Shown here: piece by piece, positions 36,547 to 45,078 of the stretch
Layout: each line of letters starts with the position of its first letter
How positions within the stretch are numbered: the first letter of the stretch is position 1
NCBI GenBank assembly: GCA_963768585.1
Contig: CAVYIF010000019.1
Location: forward strand, 276,014-340,013
DNA from: CAVUNY01 sp963768585
GTDB lineage: Bacteria > Chloroflexota > Anaerolineae > Anaerolineales > Anaerolineaceae
Length of the DNA stretch: 64,000 bases
Direction of reading: 5' to 3'
The notes under the pieces: generated by a model
Seen by the model: the letters and a program-made list of their open reading frames with translations, nothing else
Told to the model about the DNA's origin: nothing
The model's database searches: none
Made by a program: the position numbers and the translations under genes

Positions 36547-38006
36547 ATGACCATCACTAATCCGTCTGCCGATTATTTTGAAAAAGTCGCCAGTCAATGG
36601 GACACACTGCGTTCTTCGTATTTTACGGAAGAAGTGCGCAGCACCGCCATCGCCAAAGCCCACCTCCATCCCGCAATGGTTGTCGGGGATGTGGGGGCGG
36701 GGACCGGTTTCATGAGCGCCGGCCTGGCGCCGCTGGTTAAACAGGTCTATGCCTTTGACGGCGCGCCTGCCATGCTCGACGTGGCCCGGACCAACCTGGC
36801 CCGCTTTACCAACATCACTTACCAGCCCGCCGATGGCCTCTCCTTGCCGCTGCCCGATGACAGCCTGGATGCCGTCTTCGCCAACATGTACCTGCATCAC
36901 TGCCCGGATCCACTGGCGGCAATCCGCGAGATGGTGCGCATGCTGCGTCCGGGGGGCCGCCTGGTGCTGACGGATATGGATACCCACCCGTATGCCTGGC
37001 TGAAAACGGAAATGGTCGATGTCTGGCAAGGTTTCGAGCGCGACCAGGTGCGTGCCTGGTTGGGCGAGTCCGGCCTGGTCAACCGCATTGTGGACTGCAC
37101 CGGCAGTTCGTGCTGTGCCGAATCGCGCGATCCGGATCTGACAGATACCGCCCAACGCCAGGCCCAGATCAGTGTCTTCGTCGCGGTGGGCACCAAGCCC
37201 ATTGCCGGGATCGAAGAGGCGGTACGCAAAGATTATGCCGCCCATGCTTCCGGTCAAAGCGCGTCCTGTTCCTGCGGCTCTGCCAGCGATAAATCGGCTG
37301 CCTGCTGCGGCTCAAGCAAATCGTCCGCGTGCTGCGGCACAGCCGCAGATGAGAACGCGTATACCTTCATTCGCGGTTACTCTAGCGAAGAGCGTGCTGA
37401 AATTCCCGCCGAGGCTGCTGAAATCTCACTCGGCTGTGGCAATCCGACCGCGATTGCCGCCCTGCAGCCCGGCGAGACCGTGCTGGATATTGGCAGCGGC
37501 GGCGGGATCGATGCCTTCCTGGCTGCTAACCGGGTCGGAGAAATCTGGGCAAGGTGATCGGGGTGGATATGACTCCCGCCATGATCGAACGCGCCCGCCG
37601 CACGGCTGAAAAGCAGGGCTATACCCAGGTTGAATTCCGCCAGGGCCAGGCCGACGCCCTACCCGTCGACGAAGGCAGTGTGGATGTGATCCTTTCCAAC
37701 TGTGTGATCAATCTCACCCGCGATAAGGGCCAGGTTTTCGCCGAAGCCTTCCGCGCGCTCAAGCCCGGCGGGCGGCTGGAAGTCAGCGATGTCGTCAGCG
37801 ATCGCTCCCTGCCCAATGATATGCTCGAGGACCCTGCCAGCTGGGCTGGCTGCATCTCGGGCGCGATCCCCGAAGGCGAGTACACGGACCTGATCCAACA
37901 AGCCGGCTTCGAGAACGTTGCCGTCCGCCGCAGCTACACTGCCGGCGAGGTTTCCGGCAGCCACCTTTACAGCGCCCTGGTTTCTGCCCGCAAACCCGGC
38001 AATTAA
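36547..38006 (+). CDS. Two methyltransferase domains fused: N-terminal class I MTase + ArsM arsenite methyltransferase (frameshifted)
   Basis: The protein, about 486 residues, starts after TAGGAG. Residues ~1-200 form one class I SAM methyltransferase (VVGDVGAGTGFMSAG, VRMLRPGGRLVLTD). After a Cys-rich linker (~235-265, pairs of CC and CSCG) there is a full ArsM domain (VLDIGSGGGIDAFLAA near 312) with the three family cysteines in LGCGNPT, ILSNCVINL and WAGCISGAIPEG. ArsM methylates As(III) with SAM to volatile or less toxic species. One base is wrong near 37545, after which the frame continues to the stop at 38006. ArsM proteins normally begin near the linker, so the front half is an added domain; no start codon at the junction suggests a real fusion. 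The gene is controlled by the ArsR sites. Confidence 0.8.
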
Positions 38007-38027
38007 CCAGCCTGCAGGCCTGCTTGA

Positions 38028-38070
38028 CGAGGTTGTTTTCCCGCGGATGGCGGGAAAACAACCTCGTTTT
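38028..38070. terminator. Bidirectional terminator between arsM fusion and DUF190-CBS gene
   Basis: Arms 38028-38044 and 38050-38066 (17 bp, perfect) enclose GGATG. TTTT follows on the plus strand. It lies between two convergent genes, ending 10 bp before the DUF190-CBS stop. Confidence 0.85.
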
Positions 38071-38076
38071 AGTGAT

Positions 38077-39345
38077 TTAACCTTCGTAGCGTAAAGTGAT
38101 GGCTCTCAACAGAATCCCCCGATCCACCAATCCCAGCGGTTTACCCGCTTCGTCAACCACAACCAGCCACTTGCGCCCCTCGGCCATCATCAACTGCACC
38201 GCGGCAACCAGCGACCGGTCGGGCGGGGTGGTCAGCGGTTCCGGTGACATCAATTCCCGGGCGCTCCCTTCGGCCGCCGGGGGCGCGGCGCGCCTGCGAA
38301 AAGCATCCAGCAATCCTCTTTGATGCGCCGGCTGCACCCGCGCCACCACATCCGAATCGCTGATCAATCCGACCGCCTTGCCTTCCCCGTCCACAACAAT
38401 CAGGCGATGTGTGCCAGACTGCAAAAATTTTTCCACCAGCAGCCCCAGACCGTCTCCCAACTGCACCGTTGGCACATTGGGGTTCATTACGTCCTGCACG
38501 GTCGCCGCACTGCCGCTCGGCAGCGCTTCATGGGCCGCGAGTGGGGTAGCTGTGGCGACCTGGTGCAAAATATCCAATCGTGAGAGCATCCCAACCAGCC
38601 TGCCGCGGCTGTCAACCACCGGCAGGCGTTTTAACCCGGCCTTGACCATACGTGCCGAGACCACCCCCAACGGTTCGTCGTCGCGCGCGGTCACCACAGA
38701 ACGGCTCATGACATCCGCTACCCTGAGCGGCGAATCGCCCAGGCGTTCCAATTCTTCCTTCACGATGGCCCCGTCCAGTCGAGACGCCACTGCCAGACGC
38801 TGCTGCACGCCGGCTCGTTCCAGCAGATCCTCATCGGTCACAATTCCCACCACCAACCTTTGACCATCCACCACCGGAAAAACTTTGATGCGGCTCTCCA
38901 GCATCCGTTTCCATGCCGCCTGCACCGGCAGGTCGGGGGACAGTGCCAGCGCATCGCGGGTCATCGCTTCCGACACCGCTTTATCGGCTGGCAGCGGGTG
39001 CAGGTAGCGGTGCGTGTACTGTGCCACCCGCACTTCTTCGACCGTAATCAGGCCTTCGTTGACCATCGGAACGATCACCTCCAGCGCCTTTTCAATCTGC
39101 GCCGGGCTGTCTACCACATCGATCACCAGCGGTAGGTCCTCCGAAAGGCGCAAGATAGCCGCCGTATGGATCCGTGAGCGCGCCCCAAAACCGGCGACAC
39201 CGCGCACCACCGTCGCGCCGGCGATGCCCATCGTTTTTAACGTTTCCAGCAGGGCGGCATACAGCGGCTTGCCCTGCCAGCGGTCGTTCTCGCCGATATA
39301 AATGCGCATACGCTGAGCTTGTCTCTGAATGGATAGGTCCGGCAT
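38077..39345 (-). CDS. DUF190 + four-CBS-domain protein
   Basis: Residues ~10-112 are a DUF190 domain (MRIYIGENDRWQGKPLY, GATVVRGVAGFG); DUF190 has a P-II/ferredoxin-like fold. Four CBS motifs follow at about 125-185, 220-280, 290-350 and 375-422 (SEAMTRDAL, VADVMSRSVVTARDDEP, VQDVMNPNVP, ARELMSPEPLTTPPDR). CBS pairs bind adenine nucleotides and sense energy state. The start at MPDLS lies 2 bp after the CrcB stop with GGGAGG about 11 bases upstream; an alternative start is MRIYIG. DUF190 proteins are frequently encoded beside CrcB and are thought to control it; the four CBS domains are an expanded form. Confidence 0.85.
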   Translation of the reverse strand: MPDLSIQRQAQRMRIYIGENDRWQGKPLYAALLETLKTMGIAGATVVRGVAGFGARSRIHTAAILRLSEDLPLVIDVVDSPAQIEKALEVIVPMVNEGLITVEEVRVAQYTHRYLHPLPADKAVSEAMTRDALALSPDLPVQAAWKRMLESRIKVFPVVDGQRLVVGIVTDEDLLERAGVQQRLAVASRLDGAIVKEELERLGDSPLRVADVMSRSVVTARDDEPLGVVSARMVKAGLKRLPVVDSRGRLVGMLSRLDILHQVATATPLAAHEALPSGSAATVQDVMNPNVPTVQLGDGLGLLVEKFLQSGTHRLIVVDGEGKAVGLISDSDVVARVQPAHQRGLLDAFRRRAAPPAAEGSARELMSPEPLTTPPDRSLVAAVQLMMAEGRKWLVVVDEAGKPLGLVDRGILLRAITLRYEG

Positions 39346-39347
39346 AG

Positions 39348-39722
39348 CTACAATAGCCTCCCAATATAGATTCCCAGCAACGCCATCCCGCCGCCTAAAA
39401 CCGCGCTGCCCAACAGGTTCAACAGCCCGGCACCCCATTGGCCCTGGTTGATCAGGTTCATGCTTTCCAGGGTATAGGTGGAGAATGTGGTGTAGGATCC
39501 TAAAAAGCCAACCGCGAAAAGCGTCCGCCAGCGGGGATCAATCATGTAGCGCTCGGTAGCCAGCGTCATAAACAGCGCCAGCAAAAAACTCCCGGTCAGG
39601 TTAATCAGCAGCGTGCCGTAGGGAAAGGTTGTTCCCCAGCGCTGCGCAGCCCAGTCCCCAACCCAGTAGCGCAGGTTTGCGCCCAGCACCGCGCCTGCAG
39701 AGATCAGAAAGAAACGTTCCAT
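39348..39722 (-). CDS. crcB: Fluoride channel CrcB/FluC
   Basis: The 124-residue protein has four membrane helices and the family hallmarks GAVLGANLRYWVGDW and GFLGSYTTFSTYTLESM, in which the threonines and phenylalanines line the fluoride pore. It exports fluoride passively as a dimer. It is preceded by the P-II-like gene and followed by the DUF190-CBS gene, all on the minus strand. No fluoride riboswitch was recognised upstream. Confidence 0.93.
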   Translation of the reverse strand: MERFFLISAGAVLGANLRYWVGDWAAQRWGTTFPYGTLLINLTGSFLLALFMTLATERYMIDPRWRTLFAVGFLGSYTTFSTYTLESMNLINQGQWGAGLLNLLGSAVLGGGMALLGIYIGRLL

Positions 39723-39763
39723 GTGTTATTTTGCGCACTGGCCCATGCCCCACGCAATTTCGT

Positions 39764-40111
39764 TCAGCCGGTGATTCCGTAAGCTTCCGTCACAGGCAGC
39801 ACCACCAGAATGCCGGTTTCCGGTTGGCTAAAATCTCCCACCACCTTGGGCGTGGCCTCGATGATCCGGTCGACAATAGCCCGGTCATTGACCACCGATA
39901 TCAGCGTCCGGTTTTGACTTTCCTCTTCCTTGAAAAATTCGTCCAGGCTGGGCATCAAGGGCATATCGTCGAGCAGTCCCTTGCGCATACGCACCCGGCC
40001 TAACCCGGTGCTCGCCAGGATGGTCACGCCGCGGGCGCCGGCAGCTTCCCAGGTGTTCAGCACATCATGGCACTGGCTGGGATCGTTAAGAATGAGCATA
40101 ATCAGAAACAT
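39764..40111 (-). CDS. P-II-like regulatory protein
   Basis: The 115-residue protein has the beta-alpha-beta layout of P-II-like regulators (MFLIMLILNDPSQCHDVLNTW near the start, then GARGVTILASTGLGR, ISVVNDRAIVDRIIEATPKV and LVVLPVTEAYG). It lacks the tyrosine of the classic GlnB T-loop, so it resembles the P-II-like group that regulates transporters (SbtB/CutA-type) rather than nitrogen control. It sits 9 bp after the antiporter gene and 41 bp before crcB, suggesting it senses a nucleotide and controls one of these two membrane proteins. Confidence 0.75.
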   Translation of the reverse strand: MFLIMLILNDPSQCHDVLNTWEAAGARGVTILASTGLGRVRMRKGLLDDMPLMPSLDEFFKEEESQNRTLISVVNDRAIVDRIIEATPKVVGDFSQPETGILVVLPVTEAYGITG

Positions 40112-40120
40112 GATCTTCTC

Positions 40121-41329
40121 CTATGTGGACTCATTGGTTTGAGTTTTCGCAGCTGGCGTGAACAATGCGCGCAGCATGGGCGGCGTCACCAGCGTGGTAA
40201 TCACCACCATCCCCACCACAGCCGAAAGCTCATCAGCAGTAATATATCCAGCCTGAGAGCCAATAGCGGCCACAATCAGGCCCACCTCGCCGCGTGACAC
40301 CATGCCCGCGCCAAGCTGCACCAACTCCTTCCAGCTAAAACCGCCCAGTCTGGCTCCCAGCCCCGAGCCCAACAGCTTACCCAGGATGGCGATTACGGAT
40401 ATCGCCAGCATAACCCATAAAACATCCAGACTGACTTCGCGTAAATTGATACCCAACCCGATGCTGACGAAGAATACCGGCACAAACAGACTGTAAGCCA
40501 CCGCCTGCACCCCGCGTTCAATCGTGGCCTTTTCGGGAGTGCGGGCAAACATCAATCCTGCCAGGAAGGCCCCTGTAATCGCCGCCATCCCACCCAACAG
40601 TTCGGCGGACACACCGTACAGCATCAGGATCACCAGTGCAAAGCTGACCGACGCCTGGCTGACTGGCAGATTGGAGACCTTGTGGGAAAGCCAGGGCAGG
40701 CCCCAAATGCCAAACGCCGCCGACAGGCCGAGAAAAGCCGCGATCTTGACAAAAATGAGCACGATGCTGAGTAAACCACCGCCGCCGCCCAGGGAAGCCA
40801 ACACCACCGAAAGCAGCAGAATCACCAGGATGTCATCAAAAACAGCTGCGCCAAGCAGACCCAATCCAACCCTGGTGCGCAGCACTTTGAGCTCGATCAA
40901 GGTCTGGGCGGAGATGCTCACGCTGGTCGCGCCCAGCACCATCCCCAGGAACAAAGCATTGTTGGGATCAAATTGAAACAAAAGTCCCGATCCCCAACCC
41001 AGCGCCACTGGCAAAATTACGCCCAAAATCCCGGCCAAAGCCGACACCCTGGTGTTGCGCGCCAGTTCGGACAGGTGCAGTTCCAGGCCGGCAATGAACA
41101 TCAAGAGCAGCACGCCCAGCTCGCCGAGTTCAATCAATACTTCCGTCAGGTGGGTATTGGTCATAAAAGACAGATGGGTCAGGTCGAGCAGGGTTGGGCC
41201 GAGCAGAATACCCACCAACAGCTCGCCTAACACTGAAGGCTGGCCCAGCCGGATGCTGACTAAGCTGGCCGCCTTGGCGCATAGGATGATGGCCATCAGC
41301 GCCAGGATAAGTTGTAAAAAAGACGACAT
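40121..41329 (-). CDS. CPA2-family cation/proton antiporter
   Basis: The 402-residue protein has about twelve membrane helices. The core shows LLLMFIAGLELHLSELARN, LGATSVSISAQTLIELK and the transport motif AAVFDDILVILLLS, whose double Asp suggests electrogenic Na+/H+ exchange. No TrkA-N (nucleotide-binding) domain follows, so it is a short form. It is the first of a tight minus-strand series with the P-II-like gene, crcB and the DUF190-CBS gene, and these four are probably one operon for ion and fluoride handling. The start has AGGAGA about 7 bases upstream. Confidence 0.88.
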   Translation of the reverse strand: MSSFLQLILALMAIILCAKAASLVSIRLGQPSVLGELLVGILLGPTLLDLTHLSFMTNTHLTEVLIELGELGVLLLMFIAGLELHLSELARNTRVSALAGILGVILPVALGWGSGLLFQFDPNNALFLGMVLGATSVSISAQTLIELKVLRTRVGLGLLGAAVFDDILVILLLSVVLASLGGGGGLLSIVLIFVKIAAFLGLSAAFGIWGLPWLSHKVSNLPVSQASVSFALVILMLYGVSAELLGGMAAITGAFLAGLMFARTPEKATIERGVQAVAYSLFVPVFFVSIGLGINLREVSLDVLWVMLAISVIAILGKLLGSGLGARLGGFSWKELVQLGAGMVSRGEVGLIVAAIGSQAGYITADELSAVVGMVVITTLVTPPMLRALFTPAAKTQTNEST

Positions 41330-41488
41330 AGAATCTCCTGGTACCCTTAAGGATCGGCCCTCTTTGAGCCCGTATCTTCAAACATCCGGTGAGGACAGAT
41401 AAATATTAAGACAATAGTCTCTTTATTATATCTATTTAGGGCAGAATACACCGCAAGGTGTACAAACTTTCGACAAAGCACAGAACAC

Positions 41489-41529
41489 AAAATGAGATTG
41501 ACCCATGTACTACAGGCCAATCTCATTTT
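41489..41529. terminator. Hairpin terminator between the antiporter promoter and the ArsR unit
   Basis: A 12-bp AT-containing stem (AAAATGAGATTG / CAATCTCATTTT, 41489-41500 and 41518-41529) encloses 17 bases. It resembles a bidirectional terminator with built-in A/T runs and separates the minus-strand ArsR unit from the antiporter operon. Confidence 0.65.
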
Positions 41530-41535
41530 AAACTC

Positions 41536-41570
41536 GAAAAAAGTCTTCCATCCCCCGAATAGTGGGGGGA
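41536..41570 (-). terminator. Terminator after the permease fragment
   Basis: On the minus strand TCCCCC (41570-41565) and GGGGGA (41556-41551) form a 6-bp GC stem. TTTTTT follows 9 bases later. It is 9 bp beyond the stop of the permease fragment. Confidence 0.55.
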
Positions 41571-41578
41571 GACAAGGT

Positions 41579-41731
41579 CTACATGACCAGGTTGAACAAA
41601 TACCCGGTCAGAATAATCGCCAGGACTACCGTGCCAAAGAAAATTGCCAGCAGGGGCAGTTTTAACACCCGCCGCAGGATGATCGCTTCCGGCAGGCTCA
41701 ACCCAACCACCGACATCATAATCATAAAGAA
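41579..41731 (-). pseudogene. C-terminal fragment of a YraQ/ArsP-like permease
   Basis: In one minus-strand frame about 50 residues read as a membrane-protein end (MIMMSVVGLSLPEAIILRRV, then LPLLAIFFGTVVLAIILTGY). This matches the C-terminal helices of permeases of the DUF318/YraQ (PF03773) family that are often encoded directly after arsR. About 280 residues that should precede it are missing, and it overlaps the end of the ArsR gene in another frame. A deletion has probably joined arsR to the permease end. Confidence 0.6.
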
Positions 41732-42084
41732 ACATCTTGCGAGCTGCAGTGCGGGCAGGGGCAGGGCGACTTCGGCTCCCCGGGTCCTTCAACCACTGGA
41801 CCCATCAGCCGCGCTGCCTGATGCACCAGTTCCAGCAGTTCCGGCTGCGCCAACCGGTAGTATATGTTGCGCCCGTCGCGCGTGGTGGTTACCAGCCCGG
41901 CGTCGCGCAGCACCATCAGGTGCTGTGAGATCAGCGCCTGGCGCAGTCCCAGGTATGCTTCCAGGTGGCACACGCACACCTCGCCGCTGCCGATGGTCAG
42001 CAAAATCTGCACGCGCACCGGCTGACCTAACACGCGAAAAAAATCAGCGATCTGTTTTTCAGGGGACGGTAATAACATATTCAT
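41722..42084 (-). CDS. ArsR-family metalloregulator, second copy
   Basis: The 120-residue protein carries the classical metalloid site EVCVCHLEAYLGL in its DNA-binding helix region (two cysteines), then QALISQHLMVLRDAGLV and the wing RDGRNIYYRLAQPEL. Its C-terminal tail is Cys-rich (CPCPHCSSQ). It should repress until As(III) or a similar ion binds. The ATG at 42084 is preceded on the minus strand by TATAAT only ~12 bases upstream, so the message would be nearly leaderless. A dyad at 42079-42094 overlaps the start codon. The gene overlaps a fragment of its usual permease partner. Confidence 0.85.
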   Translation of the reverse strand: MNMLLPSPEKQIADFFRVLGQPVRVQILLTIGSGEVCVCHLEAYLGLRQALISQHLMVLRDAGLVTTTRDGRNIYYRLAQPELLELVHQAARLMGPVVEGPGEPKSPCPCPHCSSQDVSL

Positions 42085-42102
42085 AATAACGAATATATTA
42101 TA
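42079..42102 (-). promoter_or_regulatory. Promoter and candidate operator of the second ArsR gene
   Basis: On the minus strand TATAAT reads from 42102 to 42097. The sequence ATTCATAATAACGAAT (42079-42094) is an imperfect dyad with 6 of 8 matching arm positions, overlapping the start codon. It differs in sequence from the TATCGTA-N4-TACGATA sites of the other ArsR, so the two repressors should not cross-bind. Confidence 0.45.
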
Positions 42103-42138
42103 ATGCGCAATTTCTAAAGAAAAACCGCCGGTTGTCAC

Positions 42139-42742
42139 CAGCGGTGCTGTTAGATGTCACCTTATAAGCAGTATCAAGAATTATGTCCCAATCGGGGTGA
42201 ATCCGCGCCATGGAGCGTGGGCCAGTGTCCAATCAGGCGGGACATGGGCGATCCGTTCAGGATTGTCCGGAGTAGGTGACGGGGTGGGGGGCGGCGAGTG
42301 ATGGAAGAATCCACCAGGCCAACCCAACTCTATCATGAGCATTTAAATTTGAAACGCTTATGGAGGCATCTGGCCCCATATCAGGGCTGGTTTTTCGTCG
42401 GGCAGCTTGCTATGCTGCTGGCGACCTGCTCGTTTTACCATGACCTGTACCAGCGCCGGTTTACCAGCTCGTGAGCAGATCAGGGAAGGCGAGCCTATCT
42501 CCAACAGGGGAGTGGTTTCGTAATTAATCCAATTTTACGCTTTTGATAACTAACATTATCAGTAACATTTCTTTTCGAGCTGGTAGTCGATACCTCACCC
42601 CACGCTTGTCACCTGACTTGATTATATTCCCTTTGCCTGCAATCAATCAGCGTTTTAGCCCCTGTAGAGGATAATTTTTTCGGCGCCATAATTCGTCCCT
42701 CAAATTCCTAAATCTGTATAATATTTACTGGAGGTATTCAAA
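42139..42742. other. Decayed intergenic stretch with one gene remnant
   Basis: About 600 bp lie between the second ArsR and the C69 peptidase. Apart from the short ABC-like remnant at 42301 nothing coding is recognised, and no hairpin terminator stands out. The last ~200 bp (42541-42740) are AT-richer and presumably carry the promoter of the peptidase gene; TATAATATT lies directly before its GGAGG. Confidence 0.6.
42301..42474 (+). pseudogene. N-terminal remnant of an ABC exporter
   Basis: An ATG opens a 57-codon frame reading MEESTRPTQLYHEHLNLKRL followed by WRHLAPYQGWFFVGQLAMLL. That is the pattern of the cytoplasmic start and first membrane helix of ABC half-exporters (LxxLxRYLxPYxxxxxxxLxxLL). 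It then stops. The remainder of the transporter is absent. This is a weak but specific resemblance. Confidence 0.4.
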
Positions 42743-44067
42743 ATGTGCGACACGATGGTCGTTTTGCCCAATTCCACCGCCGACGGCTCGCTGATCTTTG
42801 CCAAGAACAGCGACCGCGAGCCGAACGAAGCTCATCATCTGCTGGCTGTCCCTGCCGGCGACCACACCACCGGCGAAATGGTGCAGTGCACTTACATCCA
42901 GATCCCACAGGCGGCCCATACGCATGCCGTGCTGCTGGCAAAGCCTTTCTGGATCTGGGGTGCGGAGATGGGTGCCAACGAACACGGCGTGGTCATCGGC
43001 AACGAAGCCGTTTTTACCAAACTGCCCTATGAGAAGACCCCCGGCCTGATCGGTATGGATTTCCTGCGCCTGGCCCTTGAGCGTGCCGCCTCCGCCTCCG
43101 ACGCTCTGCAGGTGATTACCCGCCTGCTTGAAACGCACGGCCAGAGCGGGAACTGCGGATTTGCCCACCCACTCTACTACCACAACAGCTTCCTTATCGC
43201 CGACCCGCGCGAAGCCTGGATCCTGGAAACCGCCGGGCGCCAGTGGGCCGCCCGCCAGGTAAAGGACGTCGGCTCAATCTCCAATGCCATTACCATCGGT
43301 CGCGATTGGGACCTGGCCTCCGCCGATTTGGTCAACCTGGCTGTCGACCGTGGTTGGTGCCGCCAGCGCGACCAGTTTGATTTTGGCAAATGTTATTCCG
43401 ATTTTCTCTACACCACCTTCAGCGCCGCGGCATCCCGCCAGAGCTGCACCAGCGATGCCTTGCGCGCCGCCCGCGGGCAGTTGGGCGTGTCCGATTTGAT
43501 CGGCATCTTGCGCTCGCACCGCGCGTCTTCCCCCGCCTGGTCGCCCGCTCCGGCCGTCACCGGCGCGGATGTGTGTATGCATGCCGGCTGGGGACCGGTC
43601 CGCGGCAGCCAGAGCACCGGGTCGCTGGTTTCGCACCTGGCCCCGGACCTGCACACTCATTGGGCCACCGCCAGCTCCGCCCCTGCACCGCCATCTTTAA
43701 ACCGGTCTGGATCGACGCCGGCCTGCCCGAGCTGGGCCCCACCCCCACCGGCGAATACAACCCCGACTGCCTGTGGTGGCAGCACGAACGCCTCCACCGC
43801 GCCGTGCTGCGCGGCTATCCGAAGCGCCTGGCGGCTTATCAGGGCCAGCGCGACCGCCTCGAGGCCGAGTTTATCGCTGCCGCCGGGCAAATGGAACCGG
43901 GCCAGGTCGCTGCCCGCGCATCCTTTTCCGCCCACTGTTTTGAACAGGCCGGGCAGGCTGAAGTCGGCTGGCTGCAGCAGGTAAACGCCGTCCCGCCCCG
44001 CCCACTTCCCTTTTACTACAACCTCGCCTGGCAGGGTTTCGACCGCCAGGCAAAACTGACCAGCTGA
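42743..44067 (+). CDS. C69-family dipeptidase / secernin-like Ntn hydrolase (frameshifted)
   Basis: The protein, about 441 residues, starts MCDTMVVLPNSTADGSLIFA; Cys2 becomes the N-terminal nucleophile once Met is removed, the hallmark of this Ntn-hydrolase family. NEHGVVIGNEAVF and the SFLIADPREAWILETAG block are also typical. It hydrolyses small peptides (dipeptidase-like) in the cytoplasm. A GGAGG lies about 7 bases before the ATG. A one-base frameshift near 43680 interrupts the frame; joined, the protein ends at the TGA at 44065-44067. Confidence 0.88.
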
Positions 44068-44157
44068 ACCCCTGGTTCACCCGCGCGCTTCGCGTCTCCG
44101 AAGGGGGGATAGGGGTGCGCTGACCGGCCGATCTGCTTTCTGAAGGAGGGTAAACCC

Positions 44158-44979
44158 ATGATCGAACTGCCTGAAGCCGTGGTCGTTGCCCGGCAAATCA
44201 CCCAAACCCTGCGCGGCAAGCGCATCGCGCGCGCGGCAGCCAATACCACGCCCCACAAATTCGCCTGGTATACGGGCGACCCCAAAGAATACAATAAACG
44301 CCTCGCCGGAAAGGTGATTGGGGCCGGAGCCGGCGTGGGCGGGCACATCGAATTCGCGGCGGGGGAACTGCTGCTTTCGATCAGCGCCCCCATCCGCTAC
44401 CACGCAGCGGGCGAGAAGCGCCCGCACAAGCACCAGCTCCTGGTTGAATTTGATGATGGTTCGGCGATTACAGCCAGTGCGCAGATGTGGGGCGGTTTTT
44501 TCTGTTTCCCTGCCGGCGAAGACACCGGCTTTGCCGATGCCGATCTGGCCCGGAAGCTGCCCTCACCCCTGACCGCCGCCTTTGACCGTGCCTATTTTGA
44601 CACCCTCTTTAATTCAGAAACGCCCAAACTTTCGGCCAAGGCTTTCCTGGCGACCGGGCAGCGCGTCCCCGGTCTGGGCAATGGCGTCCTGCAAGATATC
44701 CTATGGGTGGCGCGCATCCATCCCAGGATGAAAATTGGCGACCTTTCCGAAAAAGATCTCCAGGCCATATTTGAAGCGCTCAAACAGGTGCTGGGAGAGA
44801 TGACCGCCCAGGGCGGGCGGGATACCGAAAGAGACCTGTTCGGCCGGCCCGGCGGTTACAAAACCATCCTCAGCAAAAACACCGTGGGCAAACCCTGCCC
44901 GGCCTGCGCCAGGCTCATCCGCAAGGAAGCGTATATGGGCGGCAGTATCTATGTCTGCGTCAACTGCCAGCGTCTTTAA
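44158..44979 (+). CDS. Fpg/Nei-family DNA glycosylase-like protein lacking the N-terminal proline
   Basis: The 273-residue protein has the family plan: N-terminal beta sandwich, helix-two-turn-helix (VPGLGNGVLQDILWVARIHP) and a C-terminal zinc finger with two CxxC pairs (CPACARLI and CVNCQ). Normal enzymes start with Met-Pro-Glu and use Pro2 as the nucleophile. Here residue 2 is Ile (MIELPEAVV), so lyase chemistry through proline is not possible, while Glu3 is kept. The finger and H2TH suggest DNA binding remains. A start further on would not restore a P2. An AAGGAGGG lies about 6 bases before the ATG. Confidence 0.85.
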   Translation: MIELPEAVVVARQITQTLRGKRIARAAANTTPHKFAWYTGDPKEYNKRLAGKVIGAGAGVGGHIEFAAGELLLSISAPIRYHAAGEKRPHKHQLLVEFDDGSAITASAQMWGGFFCFPAGEDTGFADADLARKLPSPLTAAFDRAYFDTLFNSETPKLSAKAFLATGQRVPGLGNGVLQDILWVARIHPRMKIGDLSEKDLQAIFEALKQVLGEMTAQGGRDTERDLFGRPGGYKTILSKNTVGKPCPACARLIRKEAYMGGSIYVCVNCQRL

Positions 44980-45078
44980 TCTACAAGCGCTTTTCATACA
45001 GGCCGGGCTTGCCGCCTGTCTGGCTGCCAGGCTGACCGGCAGATATCTTTTTTACCTATTCTGTGGTTAAATATTCCC

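Noticed and set aside
41330..41488. Fluoride riboswitch in front of the antiporter/crcB operon
   Set aside because: The leader lacks the conserved riboswitch core as I know it (GGxGATGG... and CTGATG...); no convincing pseudoknot pairing.
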